A DNA stretch of 64,000 nt from Leifsonia shinshuensis. Lineage in GTDB: Bacteria; Actinomycetota; Actinomycetes; Actinomycetales; Microbacteriaceae. The notes under the pieces were generated by a model, which saw only the letters and a list, made by a program, of their open reading frames with translations, searched no databases and was not told the origin of the DNA. This document shows, piece by piece, positions 40,454 through 50,577 of the stretch; the stretch's first letter is position 1; the number at the start of each line of letters is the position of its first letter. The translations under genes were made by a program, and so were the position numbers. The stretch is taken from positions 1,798,001-1,862,000 of the forward strand of contig NZ_JAVDVK010000001.1 of the NCBI RefSeq assembly GCF_031456835.1, in the 5' to 3' direction.

Positions 40454-41143
40454 CTACTGGACGGAGCCACCAGCGGCGACGATCTTCTGCTCGGCAGAGC
40501 CGGAGACCTTGTCGACCGCAACGTTCAGCTTAACCGCAATGTCCCCGTTGCCGAGAACCTTGACCTTCTCGTTCTTGCGAACGGCGCCCTTGGCGACGAG
40601 GTCCGCGACGGTGACGTCACCGCCGGACGGGTACAGCTCGGCGAGCTTCTCCAGGTTCACGACCTGGTACTCGACCCGGAACGGGTTCTTGAAGCCGCGC
40701 AGCTTCGGCGCACGCATGTGCAGCGGAAGCTGGCCGCCCTGGAAACCGGGCCGGACCTGGTAACGCGCCTTGGTGCCCTTGGTACCGCGGCCGGCCGTCT
40801 TACCCTTCGAACCCTCACCGCGTCCGACGCGGGTCTTGTCCTTCTTGGCGCCGGCGGCGGGACGGAGGTGGTGCACCTTCAGGACCTGCTCGCGGGGCTC
40901 CGCGACGTCCTTCTTGGCCGACGCCTTGGCGGCCGGCTTTGCGGACACCGTGTCGTCCTTCGTCGAGGCGGCAGCCTTGTCGGCGGCGGAAGCCGTCGCC
41001 TTCTTGGCCGGAGCCTTCTTCGCGGTGCTGGTCTTCTCGGCGGCCGGCTTGTCGGCGGCAGCCTTGGTGCTCGCGGCCTTGGTCGCGGGCTTCTTGGTGG
41101 CCGGCTTCTCGGCGGCCTCAGTGGTGGCCTTGTCGTCAGCCAT
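40454..41143 (-). CDS. rplO: 50S ribosomal protein L15 with a Lys/Ala-rich N-terminal extension
   Basis: L15 is a late-assembly protein of the large subunit. The normal L15 core starts near residue 85 ([20 protein letters not shown]) and has [17 protein letters not shown]. The first 84 residues are Lys/Ala/Thr/Pro-rich, with KKPATK and KKAPAKK-type units, giving 229 aa instead of about 145-150. The extension resembles histone H1-like tails. The start is the ATG at 41143, 1 nt overlapping the rpmD stop. Confidence 0.96.
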   Translation of the reverse strand: MADDKATTEAAEKPATKKPATKAASTKAAADKPAAEKTSTAKKAPAKKATASAADKAAASTKDDTVSAKPAAKASAKKDVAEPREQVLKVHHLRPAAGAKKDKTRVGRGEGSKGKTAGRGTKGTKARYQVRPGFQGGQLPLHMRAPKLRGFKNPFRVEYQVVNLEKLAELYPSGGDVTVADLVAKGAVRKNEKVKVLGNGDIAVKLNVAVDKVSGSAEQKIVAAGGSVQ

Positions 41144-41328
41144 TAGTCGATCTCCTCAACCTTCACCAGGTGAGCGACGGTGTTGACGTACCCGCGGTTC
41201 TGCGGATTGTCCTCGCGGACGACGACGTCACCGATGCGCTTCAGTCCCAGACTGCGCAGCGTGTCGCGCTGGTACTGCTTCTCGCTCACTTTCGACTTGA
41301 TCTGCGTGATCTTCAGACGCGCAGCCAT
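41143..41328 (-). CDS. rpmD: 50S ribosomal protein L30
   Basis: The 61-aa protein starts [17 protein letters not shown] and contains [17 protein letters not shown], the conserved L30 segment. Both ends overlap neighbours by 1 nt (rpsE and rplO), so translation is tightly coupled. Confidence 0.98.
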   Translation of the reverse strand: MAARLKITQIKSKVSEKQYQRDTLRSLGLKRIGDVVVREDNPQNRGYVNTVAHLVKVEEID

Positions 41329-42041
41329 CAGGCACCTGCCTTAGCGGTCGCGGCGGCCTCGGCCAGCGCTGCCTCAGTGCGAAGCAGGCGCGCCGGGGCG
41401 ACCTGGTCGTAGTCGAGGCCACGGCGGGCAGCGACGGCACGGGGCTCCTCGAGCTGCTTCAGCGCCTCGACGGTCGCGTGCACGATGTTGATCGTGTTCG
41501 ACGAGCCGAGCGACTTGCTCAGGACGTCGTGGATGCCCGCGCACTCGAGCACGGCGCGCACCGGACCACCGGCGATGACACCGGTACCGGCGGCGGCCGG
41601 ACGCAGGAGGACGACGCCGGCGGCGGCCTCACCCTGCACCGGGTGCGGGATGGTGTTGCCGACGCGCGGGACGCGGAAGAAGTTCTTCTTCGCCTCCTCG
41701 ACGCCCTTCGAGATCGCCAGCGGCACCTCACGGGCCTTGCCGTAGCCGACGCCCACCAGGCCGTTGCCGTCGCCGACGACCACGAGAGCGGTGAAGCTGA
41801 AGCGACGACCACCCTTCACGACCTTCGAGACGCGGTTGATGGTGACGACGCGCTCCAGGAACTGGCTCTTGTCGGCGTCACGGCTGCCACGGTCGCGGTT
41901 GGGGTTGCGCTCGCGGCCACCGCGGCGCGGCTCGCGCTCGCTCCGGGTGTTGTTGTCGGTGCCCGCAGCGGTCTCGACCGGCTGCGTGCTGTCCGTTACC
42001 TGATCGGCCACGGTCTGCTCCTTGTTGTTTGCGTCGCTCAC
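41328..42041 (-). CDS. rpsE: 30S ribosomal protein S5
   Basis: S5 is involved in decoding fidelity and mRNA helicase action. The 237-aa product has a disordered N-terminal extension of about 65 residues, rich in Arg/Asn/Asp ([11 protein letters not shown]), before the core [20 protein letters not shown]. The central [14 protein letters not shown] and the C-terminal [14 protein letters not shown] are typical. Its ATG overlaps rplR by 4 nt. Confidence 0.98.
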   Translation of the reverse strand: MSDANNKEQTVADQVTDSTQPVETAAGTDNNTRSEREPRRGGRERNPNRDRGSRDADKSQFLERVVTINRVSKVVKGGRRFSFTALVVVGDGNGLVGVGYGKAREVPLAISKGVEEAKKNFFRVPRVGNTIPHPVQGEAAAGVVLLRPAAAGTGVIAGGPVRAVLECAGIHDVLSKSLGSSNTINIVHATVEALKQLEEPRAVAARRGLDYDQVAPARLLRTEAALAEAAATAKAGA

Positions 42042-42409
42042 AGGTTCAGTCCACCCTCTCGAGCTCCCTCGGCGACAGCGGCGACGCGACCCGCGTACTT
42101 GCTGCCACCACGGTCGAACACGACGGCCTCGACCCCGGCGCTCTTCGCGCGCTCGGCGACGAGCTCGCCGACCTTGCGGGCCTTGGCGGTCTTGTCACCG
42201 TCGAACGTGCGGAGGTCGGCCTCCATGGTCGACGCCGAGGCCAGCGTGTGGCCCTTCGCGTCGTCGACGACCTGCACGAAGACGTGGCGGGCCGAACGGG
42301 TGACGACCAGGCGCGGACGGACCGCGGTGCCCTCGATCTTCTTGCGAAGGCGGGTGTGACGGCGGTCGCGAGCGGCCGCCTTGCTCTTTCCTCTGGTACC
42401 CAGAGCCAT
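42038..42409 (-). CDS. rplR: 50S ribosomal protein L18
   Basis: L18 binds 5S rRNA. The 123-aa product shows [20 protein letters not shown] near residue 16 and ends [20 protein letters not shown], the conserved C-terminal pattern. It starts 2 bp after rplF. Confidence 0.98.
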   Translation of the reverse strand: MALGTRGKSKAAARDRRHTRLRKKIEGTAVRPRLVVTRSARHVFVQVVDDAKGHTLASASTMEADLRTFDGDKTAKARKVGELVAERAKSAGVEAVVFDRGGSKYAGRVAAVAEGAREGGLNL

Positions 42410-42411
42410 GA

Positions 42412-42948
42412 TTACTTACCAGCCTTTCCGGCCTTGCGACGAACGACCTCGCCGGCGTAGCGCACGCCCTTGCCCTTGTACGGCTCGGGCTTGCGGATCT
42501 TGCGGATGTTCGCGGCGACCTCGCCGACGGCCTGCTTGTCGATCCCGGCCACGGTGAGGCGGTTGTTGCCCTCGACCGTGAACGTGATGCCGGCCGGCGG
42601 CTCCACGGTCACCGGGTGCGAGAAGCCGAGCGCGAACTCGACGGCCGCACCCTTCTGCACGACGCGGTAACCGGTGCCGACGATCTCCAGGCCCTTGGAG
42701 TAGCCCTGGGTGACGCCGATGATCTGGTTGTTGATGAGGGTGCGGGTGAGGCCGTGCAGCGAACGCGACTCGCGCTCGTCGTCCGGACGGGTCACGAGGA
42801 CCTGGTTCTCCTCGAGCTTGACCTCGATCGGGTTCGCGACGGTGAGGCTCAGCTCACCCTTCGGACCCTTGACGGTGACGGCCTGGCCGTCGATCTTCAC
42901 ATCGACCCCGGCGGGGACGTCGATGGGCAGTCTTCCAATACGCGACAT
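42412..42948 (-). CDS. rplF: 50S ribosomal protein L6
   Basis: L6 sits by the factor-binding site. The 178-aa product starts [15 protein letters not shown] and has two repeats of the L6 fold. The C-terminal signature [20 protein letters not shown] is clear. It follows rpsH by 6 bp. Confidence 0.98.
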   Translation of the reverse strand: MSRIGRLPIDVPAGVDVKIDGQAVTVKGPKGELSLTVANPIEVKLEENQVLVTRPDDERESRSLHGLTRTLINNQIIGVTQGYSKGLEIVGTGYRVVQKGAAVEFALGFSHPVTVEPPAGITFTVEGNNRLTVAGIDKQAVGEVAANIRKIRKPEPYKGKGVRYAGEVVRRKAGKAGK

Positions 42949-42954
42949 GGCGGA

Positions 42955-43353
42955 TTACCACACGTAGGCGAGGACTTCCCCACCCACGCCCTTCTTCTCA
43001 GCCTGACGGTCCGTGAGCAGACCGGAGGAGGTGGACAGGATGGCGATGCCGAGGCCGCCGAGCACCGTGGGGAGCTCCGTGGACTTCGCGTAGACGCGGA
43101 GGCCGGGCTTCGACACGCGCTTGATACCGGCGATGGAACGCTCGCGGTCCGGACCGAACTTGAGGTTCAGGGTCAGGGTCTTGCCGACGCGGGCGTCGGT
43201 GACCTCCCAGCCGGAGATGTAGCCCTCGTTGGTGAGGATCTCGGCGATGTGGGCCTTGAGCTTCGAGTGCGGCATCGACACGGTGTCGTGGTGAGCCGAG
43301 TTCGCGTTGCGCAGTCTGGTCAGCATGTCTGCGACCGGATCTGTCATGGTCAT
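42955..43353 (-). CDS. rpsH: 30S ribosomal protein S8
   Basis: S8 binds 16S rRNA helix 21 and can repress the spc operon in E. coli. The 132-aa protein starts [20 protein letters not shown], which fixes the ATG at 43353, and ends with the signature [20 protein letters not shown]. The upstream gap of 100 bp, where rpsN usually lies, holds only a hairpin. Confidence 0.98.
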   Translation of the reverse strand: MTMTDPVADMLTRLRNANSAHHDTVSMPHSKLKAHIAEILTNEGYISGWEVTDARVGKTLTLNLKFGPDRERSIAGIKRVSKPGLRVYAKSTELPTVLGGLGIAILSTSSGLLTDRQAEKKGVGGEVLAYVW

Positions 43354-43418
43354 TTCGGTGTTTCCTTTGGTCACCAGGTTTCGTTCAGCCGTTACACGAC
43401 TGACGACCTGTGGTGGAA

Positions 43419-43445
43419 GCGGGCCGGCCAGGCCGGCCGGCCCGC
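43419..43445 (-). promoter_or_regulatory. hairpin between rplE and rpsH
   Basis: The arms GCGGGCCGGCC and GGCCGGCCCGC form a perfect 11-bp stem with a 5-nt loop. It is 9 bp after the rplE stop, in the place where rpsN lies in many bacteria. It may be an attenuation, processing or S8-type regulatory element; no motif for the latter was seen. Confidence 0.6.
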
Positions 43446-43453
43446 AGGTGGGC

Positions 43454-44041
43454 CTAGTTGGCCGCGTCGCTCGAACGGAACGGGAAGCCGAGCTGCTTCA
43501 GCAGCGCGCGGCCCTCGTCGTCGTTCTTGGCAGTGGTCACCACGGTGATGTCCATGCCGCGGACGCGGTCGATGCGGTCCTGGTTGATCTCGTGGAACAT
43601 CGACTGCTCCGTGAGACCGAACGTGTAGTTGCCGTTCCCGTCGAACTGCTTGTCGCTGAGGCCGCGGAAGTCGCGGATACGCGGAAGCGCGAGGGAGAGC
43701 AGGCGGTCGAGGAACTCCCACATGCGGTCGCCGCGCAGCGTGACGTGCGCACCGATCGGCTGGCCCTCGCGCAGCTTGAACTGCGCGATGGACTTGCGGG
43801 CCTTGGTGACCTGAGGCTTCTGGCCGGTGATCAGGGTGAGGTCGTTGACCGCACCGTCGATCACCTTGCCGTCACGAGCCGCCTCGCCGACACCCATGTT
43901 GACGACGATCTTCACCAGACCGGGCACCTGGTGCACGTTGGTGAAGCCGAAGTCTCCCTGGAGCTGCTTGGAGATCTCGTTCTTGTACTTCTGCTTCAGG
44001 CGCGGCTGGATTTTGCCAGCAGCGGTTGCAGTGTCGGTCAT
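43454..44041 (-). CDS. rplE: 50S ribosomal protein L5
   Basis: L5 binds 5S rRNA and touches P-site tRNA. The 195-aa product has the signature [20 protein letters not shown] near residue 46 and ends near [17 protein letters not shown]. It overlaps rplX by 1 nt. Confidence 0.98.
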   Translation of the reverse strand: MTDTATAAGKIQPRLKQKYKNEISKQLQGDFGFTNVHQVPGLVKIVVNMGVGEAARDGKVIDGAVNDLTLITGQKPQVTKARKSIAQFKLREGQPIGAHVTLRGDRMWEFLDRLLSLALPRIRDFRGLSDKQFDGNGNYTFGLTEQSMFHEINQDRIDRVRGMDITVVTTAKNDDEGRALLKQLGFPFRSSDAAN

Positions 44042-44400
44042 TACAGGTCCTTACCAGACTTCTTGGCGTAACGAACGCGGACCGTCTTGGTGACGCCGTC
44101 CTTCGTGACGCTCTCTTCGCGGAAGCCGACGCGGGTCGGCTTCTTGCTCTCGGGGTCGACCAGCGCCACGTTCGAGACGTGGATCGGGGCCTCGTGGGTC
44201 TCGATGCCGCCGGTCTTCGTGCCACGCTGCGTCTGGCCGACGCGCACGTGCTTGGTCACGAAGTTGACGCCCTCGACGATGACGCGGTTCTGCTCGACGA
44301 GAACCTCGATGACGCGACCCTGCTTGCCACGGTCACCACCGCGGGCCTGCGAGCGGCCCGAGATGACCTGGACCAGGTCGCCCTTCTTGATGTTCGCCAT
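44041..44400 (-). CDS. rplX: 50S ribosomal protein L24
   Basis: L24 initiates large-subunit assembly. The 119-aa product begins [18 protein letters not shown], with a KOW motif ([13 protein letters not shown]) near residue 23. It lies 3 bp after rplN. Confidence 0.98.
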   Translation of the reverse strand: MANIKKGDLVQVISGRSQARGGDRGKQGRVIEVLVEQNRVIVEGVNFVTKHVRVGQTQRGTKTGGIETHEAPIHVSNVALVDPESKKPTRVGFREESVTKDGVTKTVRVRYAKKSGKDL

Positions 44401-44403
44401 GGG

Positions 44404-44772
44404 TTACAGCACCTCCGGTGCGAGCGAGATGATCTTCATGAACTTCTTGTCGCGGAGCTCGCGGCCGACCGGTCCGAAGATGCGCGTGCCGCGGGGGTCA
44501 CCGTCGTTCTTCAGGATGACAGCGGCGTTCTCGTCGAACTTGATGTAGGAGCCGTCCGGGCGGCGGGTGTTCTTGCGAACACGCACGACGACCGCCTTGA
44601 CGACGTCGCCCTTCTTGACGTTCCCACCCGGGATCGCGTCCTTGACCGTGGCGACGATGACGTCGCCGAGGCCGGCGTAGCGACGGCTGGAGCCGCCGAG
44701 CACGCGGATCGCGAGGAGCTCCTTGGCGCCGGTGTTGTCGGCGACCTTGAGTCGGGATTCCTGCTGGATCAC
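44404..44772 (-). CDS. rplN: 50S ribosomal protein L14
   Basis: L14 forms part of intersubunit bridges. The 122-aa product starts [19 protein letters not shown] and ends in [29 protein letters not shown] residues are near position 65. It overlaps the rpsQ stop by 4 nt. Confidence 0.98.
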   Translation of the reverse strand: MIQQESRLKVADNTGAKELLAIRVLGGSSRRYAGLGDVIVATVKDAIPGGNVKKGDVVKAVVVRVRKNTRRPDGSYIKFDENAAVILKNDGDPRGTRIFGPVGRELRDKKFMKIISLAPEVL

Positions 44773-45074
44773 TTGGCCTTCTCCAGAATCTCAACCAGGC
44801 GCCAGCGCTTGCTGGCGCTCAGGGGACGGGTCTCGTTGATGAGAACGAGGTCGCCGATGCCGGCGGTGTTGTTCTCGTCGTGCGCCTTCACCTTGGAGGT
44901 GCGGCGGATGACCTTGCCGTACAGGGGGTGCTTCACGCGGTCCTCGACCTCGACGACGATGGTCTTGTCCATCTTGTCGCTGACGACGTAACCGCGACGG
45001 GCCTTGCGGTACCCGCGGACGAGGGCCTCGCCGGCCGCCGACTCCGCGGCCGCGGCCTTGGTGGTCTCAGCCAT
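44769..45074 (-). CDS. rpsQ: 30S ribosomal protein S17
   Basis: S17 is an early 16S-binding protein. The 101-aa product has a 20-residue Ala/Glu N-terminal extension, then [19 protein letters not shown] and [20 protein letters not shown]. It shares 1 nt with the rpmC stop. Confidence 0.98.
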   Translation of the reverse strand: MAETTKAAAAESAAGEALVRGYRKARRGYVVSDKMDKTIVVEVEDRVKHPLYGKVIRRTSKVKAHDENNTAGIGDLVLINETRPLSASKRWRLVEILEKAK

Positions 45075-45403
45075 TACTTGGCCTCCTCATTCGTGGTGTC
45101 GACCTCGGCCTCGGCGGCCGGGGCCGCCTTCTTGGCGCGGGTCTTCTTCTTCTCGGCCGGCGCGGCCTCGGCCGGGGCCGGGGTCGCCCGGATCCCGAGC
45201 TCGCGCTCGCGGATCACGGTGTAGATACGAGCGATGTCACGCTTCACGGCGCGCAGGCGGCCGTGGCTCTCGAGCTGGCCGGTGGCCGACTGGAAGCGCA
45301 GGTTGAACAACTCTTCCTTGGCCTTCTTCAGCTCGTCGACGAGACGCTCGTCTTCGAAAGTGTCGAGCTCGCTCGAGGCAAGCTCCTTGGAACCGATCGC
45401 CAT
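45074..45403 (-). CDS. rpmC: 50S ribosomal protein L29 with acidic/Ala-rich tail
   Basis: L29 lies near the exit tunnel. The core starts [20 protein letters not shown] and has [20 protein letters not shown]. The last 40 residues ([18 protein letters not shown]) are an extension, giving 109 aa against the usual 60-75. Start and stop overlap rplP and rpsQ by 1 nt each. Confidence 0.97.
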   Translation of the reverse strand: MAIGSKELASSELDTFEDERLVDELKKAKEELFNLRFQSATGQLESHGRLRAVKRDIARIYTVIRERELGIRATPAPAEAAPAEKKKTRAKKAAPAAEAEVDTTNEEAK

Positions 45404-45822
45404 TATGCGTCGCCCTCCTCGCGCTTGATGATGCGTGCCTTGAGGGGCAGCTTGTGGATTGCACGGGTCATGGCCTCGCGAGCGAGTTCCTCGGAGACTC
45501 CCGAGACCTCGAAGAGGACGCGACCCGGCTTGACGTTCGCGACCCACCACTCGGGCGAACCCTTGCCGGAACCCATTCGGGTCTCGGCCGGCTTCTTCGT
45601 GAGCGGACGGTCGGGGTAGATGTTGATCCACACCTTGCCGCCACGCTTGATGTGACGCGTCATGGCGATACGAGCGGACTCGATCTGACGGTTGGTCACG
45701 TAAGCGGGCGTCAGGGCCTGGATGCCGAACTCGCCGAAGGAGACCTTCGTGCCACCGGTCGCCTGGCCGCTACGGCCGGGGTGGTGCTGCTTGCGGTGCT
45801 TGACTCTGCGTGGGATCAACAT
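45403..45822 (-). CDS. rplP: 50S ribosomal protein L16
   Basis: L16 helps build the A site of the large subunit. The 139-aa protein begins [19 protein letters not shown] and has [20 protein letters not shown] near residue 78. It is 2 bp after rpsC. Confidence 0.98.
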   Translation of the reverse strand: MLIPRRVKHRKQHHPGRSGQATGGTKVSFGEFGIQALTPAYVTNRQIESARIAMTRHIKRGGKVWINIYPDRPLTKKPAETRMGSGKGSPEWWVANVKPGRVLFEVSGVSEELAREAMTRAIHKLPLKARIIKREEGDA

Positions 45823-45824
45823 GG

Positions 45825-46592
45825 TTATGCCTCAACTCCTGCTGCGGCCGGCGCGGCCGTGGTCTCGGGGGCGTTGCCCCGGCCACCGCGACGCGGACGG
45901 TCGTTGCGCTCGCGGGACGGCTTGACGTTCGCCTGCTCGCGAGCCAGTTCCTTGTTCGTGATGTCGCCCTTGTAGATCCACACCTTCACACCGATGCGAC
46001 CGAAGGTGGTCTTGGCCTCGTAGAAGCCGTAGTCGATGTTGGCGCGGAGCGTGTGCAGCGGCACACGACCCTCGCGGTAGAACTCGGAGCGGCTCATCTC
46101 GGCGCCGCCGAGACGGCCGGACACCTGGATGCGGACACCCTTGGCGCCGGCGCGCTGCGCGCCCTGCAGGCCCTTGCGCATCGCGCGGCGGAAGGCCACA
46201 CGGGCGGAGAGCTGCTCGGCGATGCCCTGCGCGACGAGCTGGGCGTCGGCCTCGGGGTTCTTGACCTCGAGGATGTTCAGCTGGATCTGCTTGCCGGTGA
46301 GCTTCTCGAGGTCGGCGCGGATGCGCTCGGCCTCGGCGCCACGACGACCGATCACGATGCCCGGGCGGGCGGTGTGGATGTCGACGCGGACGCGGTCACG
46401 GGTGCGCTCGATCTCGATGCGCGAGACTCCCGCGCGGTCGAGCGACGTCTGCAGCAGGCGGCGGATCTTGACGTCCTCGGCGAGGTAGTCGCTGTACTTC
46501 TGACCCGGCTTGGTGCTGTCCGAGAACCAGCGCGACACGTGGTCGGTGGTGATGCCCAGACGGAAGCCGTAGGGATTGACTTTCTGGCCCAT
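45825..46592 (-). CDS. rpsC: 30S ribosomal protein S3
   Basis: S3 sits at the mRNA entry. The 255-aa product starts [18 protein letters not shown] and contains the KH domain with [19 protein letters not shown] near residue 78. The C-terminal 45 residues are basic and Ala-rich ([20 protein letters not shown]). It overlaps rplV by 1 nt. Confidence 0.98.
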   Translation of the reverse strand: MGQKVNPYGFRLGITTDHVSRWFSDSTKPGQKYSDYLAEDVKIRRLLQTSLDRAGVSRIEIERTRDRVRVDIHTARPGIVIGRRGAEAERIRADLEKLTGKQIQLNILEVKNPEADAQLVAQGIAEQLSARVAFRRAMRKGLQGAQRAGAKGVRIQVSGRLGGAEMSRSEFYREGRVPLHTLRANIDYGFYEAKTTFGRIGVKVWIYKGDITNKELAREQANVKPSRERNDRPRRGGRGNAPETTAAPAAAGVEA

Positions 46593-47002
46593 TACTTGCT
46601 CGCCTTCTTCACGGTGCTGGCCTTCTTCGCTGGCTGAGCGTCCACGACCTCATCCGGCGTCGCGAGGACGATCGTGATGTGGCTGGTGCGCTTGTTGATC
46701 CGGAAGGCCCGGCCCTGTGCACGCGGCTGGAACCGCTTGAGGGTGGTTCCCTCGTCCACGAAGGCGCGGCTCACGTACAGGTCCTGCTCGTCCAGGTAGG
46801 TGTTGCTCTGGTCGGCCTTGACCCGCGCGTTGGCGATGGCCGAGGCGACGAGCTTGTAGACAGGCTCGCTCGCGCTCTGCGGCGCGAACTTCAGGATGGC
46901 CAGGGCCTCCTGGGCCTGCTTGCCGCGGATCAGGTTGACGACGCGGCGGGCCTTCATGGGGGTGACGCGGATGTGTCGCACGCGGGCGATCGACTCCACC
47001 AT
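46592..47002 (-). CDS. rplV: 50S ribosomal protein L22
   Basis: L22 lines the exit tunnel; its beta-hairpin is a site of macrolide resistance. The 136-aa product has [24 protein letters not shown] start ([15 protein letters not shown]) and [19 protein letters not shown] near residue 93. It has a 20-residue Lys/Ala C-terminal tail. Confidence 0.98.
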   Translation of the reverse strand: MVESIARVRHIRVTPMKARRVVNLIRGKQAQEALAILKFAPQSASEPVYKLVASAIANARVKADQSNTYLDEQDLYVSRAFVDEGTTLKRFQPRAQGRAFRINKRTSHITIVLATPDEVVDAQPAKKASTVKKASK

Positions 47003-47026
47003 TTCTCTCCTCCTTTCGCCTCCGCG

Positions 47027-47308
47027 TTAGCGGCGGCGACCCTTCTTGTCGTCCTTCACGTGACCGCGGAAGGTACGGGTCGGCGCGAACTCGCCGAGCT
47101 TGTGACCGACCATGGTCTCGGTGACGAACACCGGGATGTGCTTGCGACCGTCGTGCACCGCGATGGTGTGACCCAGCATGGCGGGGACGATCATCGAGCG
47201 GCGCGACCAGGTCTTGATCACGTTCTTGCTGTTGGCCTCGTTCGCGGCGACCACCTTGCGAAACAGGTGCTCGTCGACGAAGGGGCCCTTCTTGAGACTG
47301 CGTGGCAT
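47027..47308 (-). CDS. rpsS: 30S ribosomal protein S19
   Basis: S19 lies in the head near the A site. The 93-aa product begins [19 protein letters not shown] and has [19 protein letters not shown]. It lies 12 bp after rplB. Confidence 0.98.
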   Translation of the reverse strand: MPRSLKKGPFVDEHLFRKVVAANEANSKNVIKTWSRRSMIVPAMLGHTIAVHDGRKHIPVFVTETMVGHKLGEFAPTRTFRGHVKDDKKGRRR

Positions 47309-47320
47309 CTTCTCGAACTC

Positions 47321-48160
47321 CTACTTGCGCTTCTTGCCGGCGTTACGGCGGCGGACGATGAGCTTGTCGCTTTCCTTGTTGGGGTGGCGCGTACGGCCTT
47401 CCTTCTGACCCCACGGGCTGACCGGGTGGCGACCACCGGAGGTCTTGCCCTCACCACCACCGTGCGGGTGGTCGATCGGGTTCATCGCGACACCGCGGAC
47501 GGTCGGGCGGACGCCCTTCCAGCGCATGCGGCCGGCCTTGCCCCAGTTGATGTTCGACTGCTCGGCGTTGCCGACCTCGCCGATCGTCGCGCGGCAGCGC
47601 GCGTCGACGTTGCGGACCTCGCCCGAGGGGAGGCGCAGCTGGGCGTAGGGGCCGTCCTTCGCGACGAGGCGCACCGACGAACCGGCCGAACGGGCGATCT
47701 TCGCGCCGCCGCCCGGCTTCAGCTCGATCGCGTGCACGACGGTACCGGTCGGGATGTTGCGCAGCGGCAGGTTGTTGCCCGGCTTGATGTCCGCGCCGGC
47801 ACCCGACTCCACGACGTCGCCCTGCTTGAGGCCGGCCGGCGCGAGGATGTAGCGCTTGGTGCCGTCCACGAAGTGGAGCAGCGCGATACGAGCGGTGCGG
47901 TTGGGGTCGTACTCGATGTGAGCGACCTTGGCGTTGACGCCGTCCTTGTCGTTGCGACGGAAGTCGATCACGCGGTACTGGCGCTTGTGGCCACCACCGA
48001 TGTGACGGGTCGTGATGCGGCCCTGGTTGTTGCGGCCACCGCTCTTCGACAGCGGACGGAGAAGGGACTTCTCCGGCGTCGAGCGAGTGATCTCGGCGAA
48101 GTCGGCGACCGAGGAGCCGCGACGACCGGGGGTCGTGGGCTTGTAGTTACGAATAGCCAT
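47321..48160 (-). CDS. rplB: 50S ribosomal protein L2
   Basis: L2 is needed for subunit association and peptidyl transfer. The 279-aa product has [20 protein letters not shown] near residue 43 and the catalytic-region signature [19 protein letters not shown] near residue 226. It lies 24 bp after rplW. Confidence 0.99.
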   Translation of the reverse strand: MAIRNYKPTTPGRRGSSVADFAEITRSTPEKSLLRPLSKSGGRNNQGRITTRHIGGGHKRQYRVIDFRRNDKDGVNAKVAHIEYDPNRTARIALLHFVDGTKRYILAPAGLKQGDVVESGAGADIKPGNNLPLRNIPTGTVVHAIELKPGGGAKIARSAGSSVRLVAKDGPYAQLRLPSGEVRNVDARCRATIGEVGNAEQSNINWGKAGRMRWKGVRPTVRGVAMNPIDHPHGGGEGKTSGGRHPVSPWGQKEGRTRHPNKESDKLIVRRRNAGKKRK

Positions 48161-48184
48161 GTCTGTCTTCCTCTAGTCCTTCGC

Positions 48185-48481
48185 TCAGCCGACGGCCGTG
48201 AAGATGTCGATGGAACCGGACTTCAGCGTGACGATGGCGCGCTTGGTGTCCTTGCGCTTGCCGATGCCGAAGCGGGTGCGGCGGGTCTTGCCCTGACGGT
48301 TCAGGGTGTTCACCGAAGCGACCTCGACCTTGAAGATCGACTCGATCGCGAGCTTGATCTCGGTCTTGTTCGAGCGGGGGTCGACGACGAAGGTGTACTT
48401 GCCCTCGTCGATCAGGCCGTAGCTCTTCTCGGAGACCACCGGGGCGATGATGATGTCGCGCGGGTCCTTGTTGACGGCCAT
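48185..48481 (-). CDS. rplW: 50S ribosomal protein L23
   Basis: L23 is at the exit tunnel and docks trigger factor and SRP. The 98-aa protein begins [20 protein letters not shown] and has [20 protein letters not shown]. It overlaps rplD by 1 nt. Confidence 0.98.
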   Translation of the reverse strand: MAVNKDPRDIIIAPVVSEKSYGLIDEGKYTFVVDPRSNKTEIKLAIESIFKVEVASVNTLNRQGKTRRTRFGIGKRKDTKRAIVTLKSGSIDIFTAVG

Positions 48482-49143
48482 TACGCATCCACCTCTTCCT
48501 TGTTGCTCGCAGTGTTCGTCTTGGAGGCGATGAAGCCCTCGAGCGCGGCCTGCGAGAAGACGATGTCGTCGCTCACCAGGACGTCGTAGGCGTTCAGCTG
48601 GTCGAAGGTCAGCACGTGCACCGAGGGGACGTTGCGGACGCTCTTGAAGGCCAGCTCGTCGTCGCGCTCCAGCACGACGAGGACGTGCTTCGAGGTCGCG
48701 ATGCCGCTCAGCAGGTCGACGACGGCCTTGGTCGAGGGCGCGTCACCGGAGGTGAAGGCCTGGACGGCGTGGAGACGGGCGCCGCGAGCGCGGTCCGAGA
48801 GAGCGCCGAGCAGAGCAGCGGCGATCATCTTCTTCGGGGTGCGCTGCGCGTAGCTGCGCGGCGTCGGGCCGTGGACGATGCCACCACCGGTCATCTGCGG
48901 GGCGCGGATGGAACCCTGGCGGGCGCGACCGGTGCCCTTCTGCTTGAACGGCTTGCGGCCGGCGCCGGAGACCTCGCCACGACCCTTGGTCTTGTGCGTG
49001 CCCTGGCGTGCCGCGGCGAGCTGCGCCGTGACGACCTGGTGGATCAGCGGGATGTTGGTCTGAACGTCGAACAGGGCCTCGGGAAGCTCGATGGAGCCGG
49101 CCTTCTTGCCCTTGAGGTCGACGACGTCAATCGAGGTAGCCAT
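48481..49143 (-). CDS. rplD: 50S ribosomal protein L4
   Basis: L4 lines the exit tunnel and in E. coli regulates the S10 operon. The 220-aa product has [20 protein letters not shown] near residue 40 and [20 protein letters not shown] near residue 66. The acidic C-terminal 15 residues are an extension. It lies 4 bp after rplC. Confidence 0.98.
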   Translation of the reverse strand: MATSIDVVDLKGKKAGSIELPEALFDVQTNIPLIHQVVTAQLAAARQGTHKTKGRGEVSGAGRKPFKQKGTGRARQGSIRAPQMTGGGIVHGPTPRSYAQRTPKKMIAAALLGALSDRARGARLHAVQAFTSGDAPSTKAVVDLLSGIATSKHVLVVLERDDELAFKSVRNVPSVHVLTFDQLNAYDVLVSDDIVFSQAALEGFIASKTNTASNKEEVDA

Positions 49144-49147
49144 GTGC

Positions 49148-49822
49148 TTAGGCCCCCTTCACTGCGTTGCGGACGAAAACGATGCGGCCACGAGCGCCGG
49201 GAACGGCGCCCTTGACCAGCAGCAGGCCCTTCTCGGCGTCGATGCCCTGCACCTTGAGGTTCAGGACGGTGACGCGCTCGCCACCCATGCGACCGGCCAT
49301 GCGCATGCCCTTGAAGACACGGCTGGGGGTCGAGGAGGCGCCGATGGAGCCCGGCTTGCGGTGGTTGCGGTGCGCACCGTGCGAAGCGGAGACGCCCTGG
49401 AAGTTGTGGCGCTTCATGACACCGGCGAAGCCCTTGCCCTTCGAGGTACCCACGACGTCGACCAGCTGGCCGATCTCGAAGGTGCCGTCGACGGTGAGCT
49501 CCTGGCCGGCCGCGTACTCGGCGGCGTCGGCGGTGCGGACCTCGGTGAGGTGACGACGCGGGGTGACGCCCGCCTTGTCGAAGTGACCGGCGGACGGCTT
49601 GTTGACCTTGCGGGGGTCGATCTGGCCGTAGGCGATCTGGACGGCGTTGTAGCCGTCGGCCTCGGGGGTGCGGACCTGGGTCACGACGTTCGGCGTGATC
49701 TCGATGACCGTGACGGGGATGAGCTTGTTGTTCTCGTCCCAGACCTGGGTCATGCCGAGCTTCTTGCCGAGGAGACCCTTGGAGGTCTTGGTGTCGTGCG
49801 CTGCGCTGTTGGAGTTAGGCAT
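49148..49822 (-). CDS. rplC: 50S ribosomal protein L3
   Basis: L3 is an early assembly protein near the peptidyl transferase centre. The 224-aa product has [20 protein letters not shown] near residue 14 and [20 protein letters not shown] near residue 135. A 14-bp gap follows rpsJ. Confidence 0.98.
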   Translation of the reverse strand: MPNSNSAAHDTKTSKGLLGKKLGMTQVWDENNKLIPVTVIEITPNVVTQVRTPEADGYNAVQIAYGQIDPRKVNKPSAGHFDKAGVTPRRHLTEVRTADAAEYAAGQELTVDGTFEIGQLVDVVGTSKGKGFAGVMKRHNFQGVSASHGAHRNHRKPGSIGASSTPSRVFKGMRMAGRMGGERVTVLNLKVQGIDAEKGLLLVKGAVPGARGRIVFVRNAVKGA

Positions 49823-49836
49823 GGTGACACTCCCCC

Positions 49837-50145
49837 TTAGAGCTTGATCTCGATGTTGACGTCGGCGGGCAGGTCGAGACGCATGAGCGAGTCGACGGCC
49901 TTCGGCGTCGGGTCGATGATGTCGATCAGCCGCTTGTGCGTGCGCATCTCGAAGTGCTCGCGGCTGTCCTTGTACTTGTGGGGCGAACGGATGACGACCA
50001 CCACGTTCTTCTCGGTGGGAAGGGGCACCGGGCCGACGACGGTCGCGCCTGCACGGGTCACCGTGTCGACGATCTTGCGCGCCGAGGTGTCGATGACCTC
50101 GTGGTCATACGACTTAAGCCGAATGCGGATCTTCTGTCCCGCCAT
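49837..50145 (-). CDS. rpsJ: 30S ribosomal protein S10
   Basis: S10 is a head protein and also part of the transcription antitermination complex with NusB. The 102-aa product begins [20 protein letters not shown] and has the signature [20 protein letters not shown]. It is the first gene of the S10-spc-alpha super-operon and has an unusually palindromic leader of about 360 nt. Confidence 0.99.
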   Translation of the reverse strand: MAGQKIRIRLKSYDHEVIDTSARKIVDTVTRAGATVVGPVPLPTEKNVVVVIRSPHKYKDSREHFEMRTHKRLIDIIDPTPKAVDSLMRLDLPADVNIEIKL

Positions 50146-50509
50146 GTCTGACTCTCTCTCTTGTTATGGCGTCGTACGAGACGGCTCTCTCGAGTCGTTC
50201 TTCGCATTGGACGCGGTGCGACGTACGCGTGGGGAACGCCACTATTCTTCTGTCAACTCACCCGAGCCGGCCGGTTCGTGGCACAGGGGTAACCCCTGGC
50301 CTCTACGGTGGTCTGATTGAGCGTGTCCTGCTGCCTGCGGCCTAACCATCGGTCGCTTCTGCGACGGGTTATGCACTGCCTGGCAGTGATCCGGTCGGCG
50401 GGCGCACCTGCGCACGCGTTCCGAAATGTTGAACTAGACAAGTTTGCCAGATCGCGGCCAATGCTGCAACCCGGGCGTGTCGCGCCGGCGTGGCGCGCCT
50501 CGCGCGCGG
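50146..50509 (-). promoter_or_regulatory. upstream/leader region of the S10 super-operon
   Basis: This 364-bp gap holds no gene. It contains two perfect 7-1-7 palindromes, CAGGGGTAACCCCTG at 50283-50297 and CACTGCCTGGCAGTG at 50374-50388, and a small hairpin GTCGC-TTCT-GCGAC at 50352-50365. A TTGACA hexamer (minus strand, 50256-50251) has no fitting -10. The promoter could not be fixed. The palindromes may be RNA stems in the leader or operators. Confidence 0.5.
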
Positions 50510-50577
50510 CGACTGCCGCGTCCCGTAACGTCTGCGCGTGCGCGACGGGCGGCAGACGTTACGAGACGGCGCAGTCG
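50510..50577. repeat. 68-bp palindromic repeat, copy B
   Basis: Outer arms CGACTGC and GCAGTCG enclose CGCGTCCCGTAACGTCTGC and its near-complement GCAGACGTTACGAGACG, with a GC-rich loop. The right half provides the last codons and the TAA stop of the AbiEi-like gene. It is one of two copies that bracket that gene. Confidence 0.88.

Noticed and set aside
50251..50256. TTGACA hexamer as the S10 promoter -35.
   Set aside because: No acceptable -10 hexamer lies 16-19 bp downstream; it was kept only as a remark.
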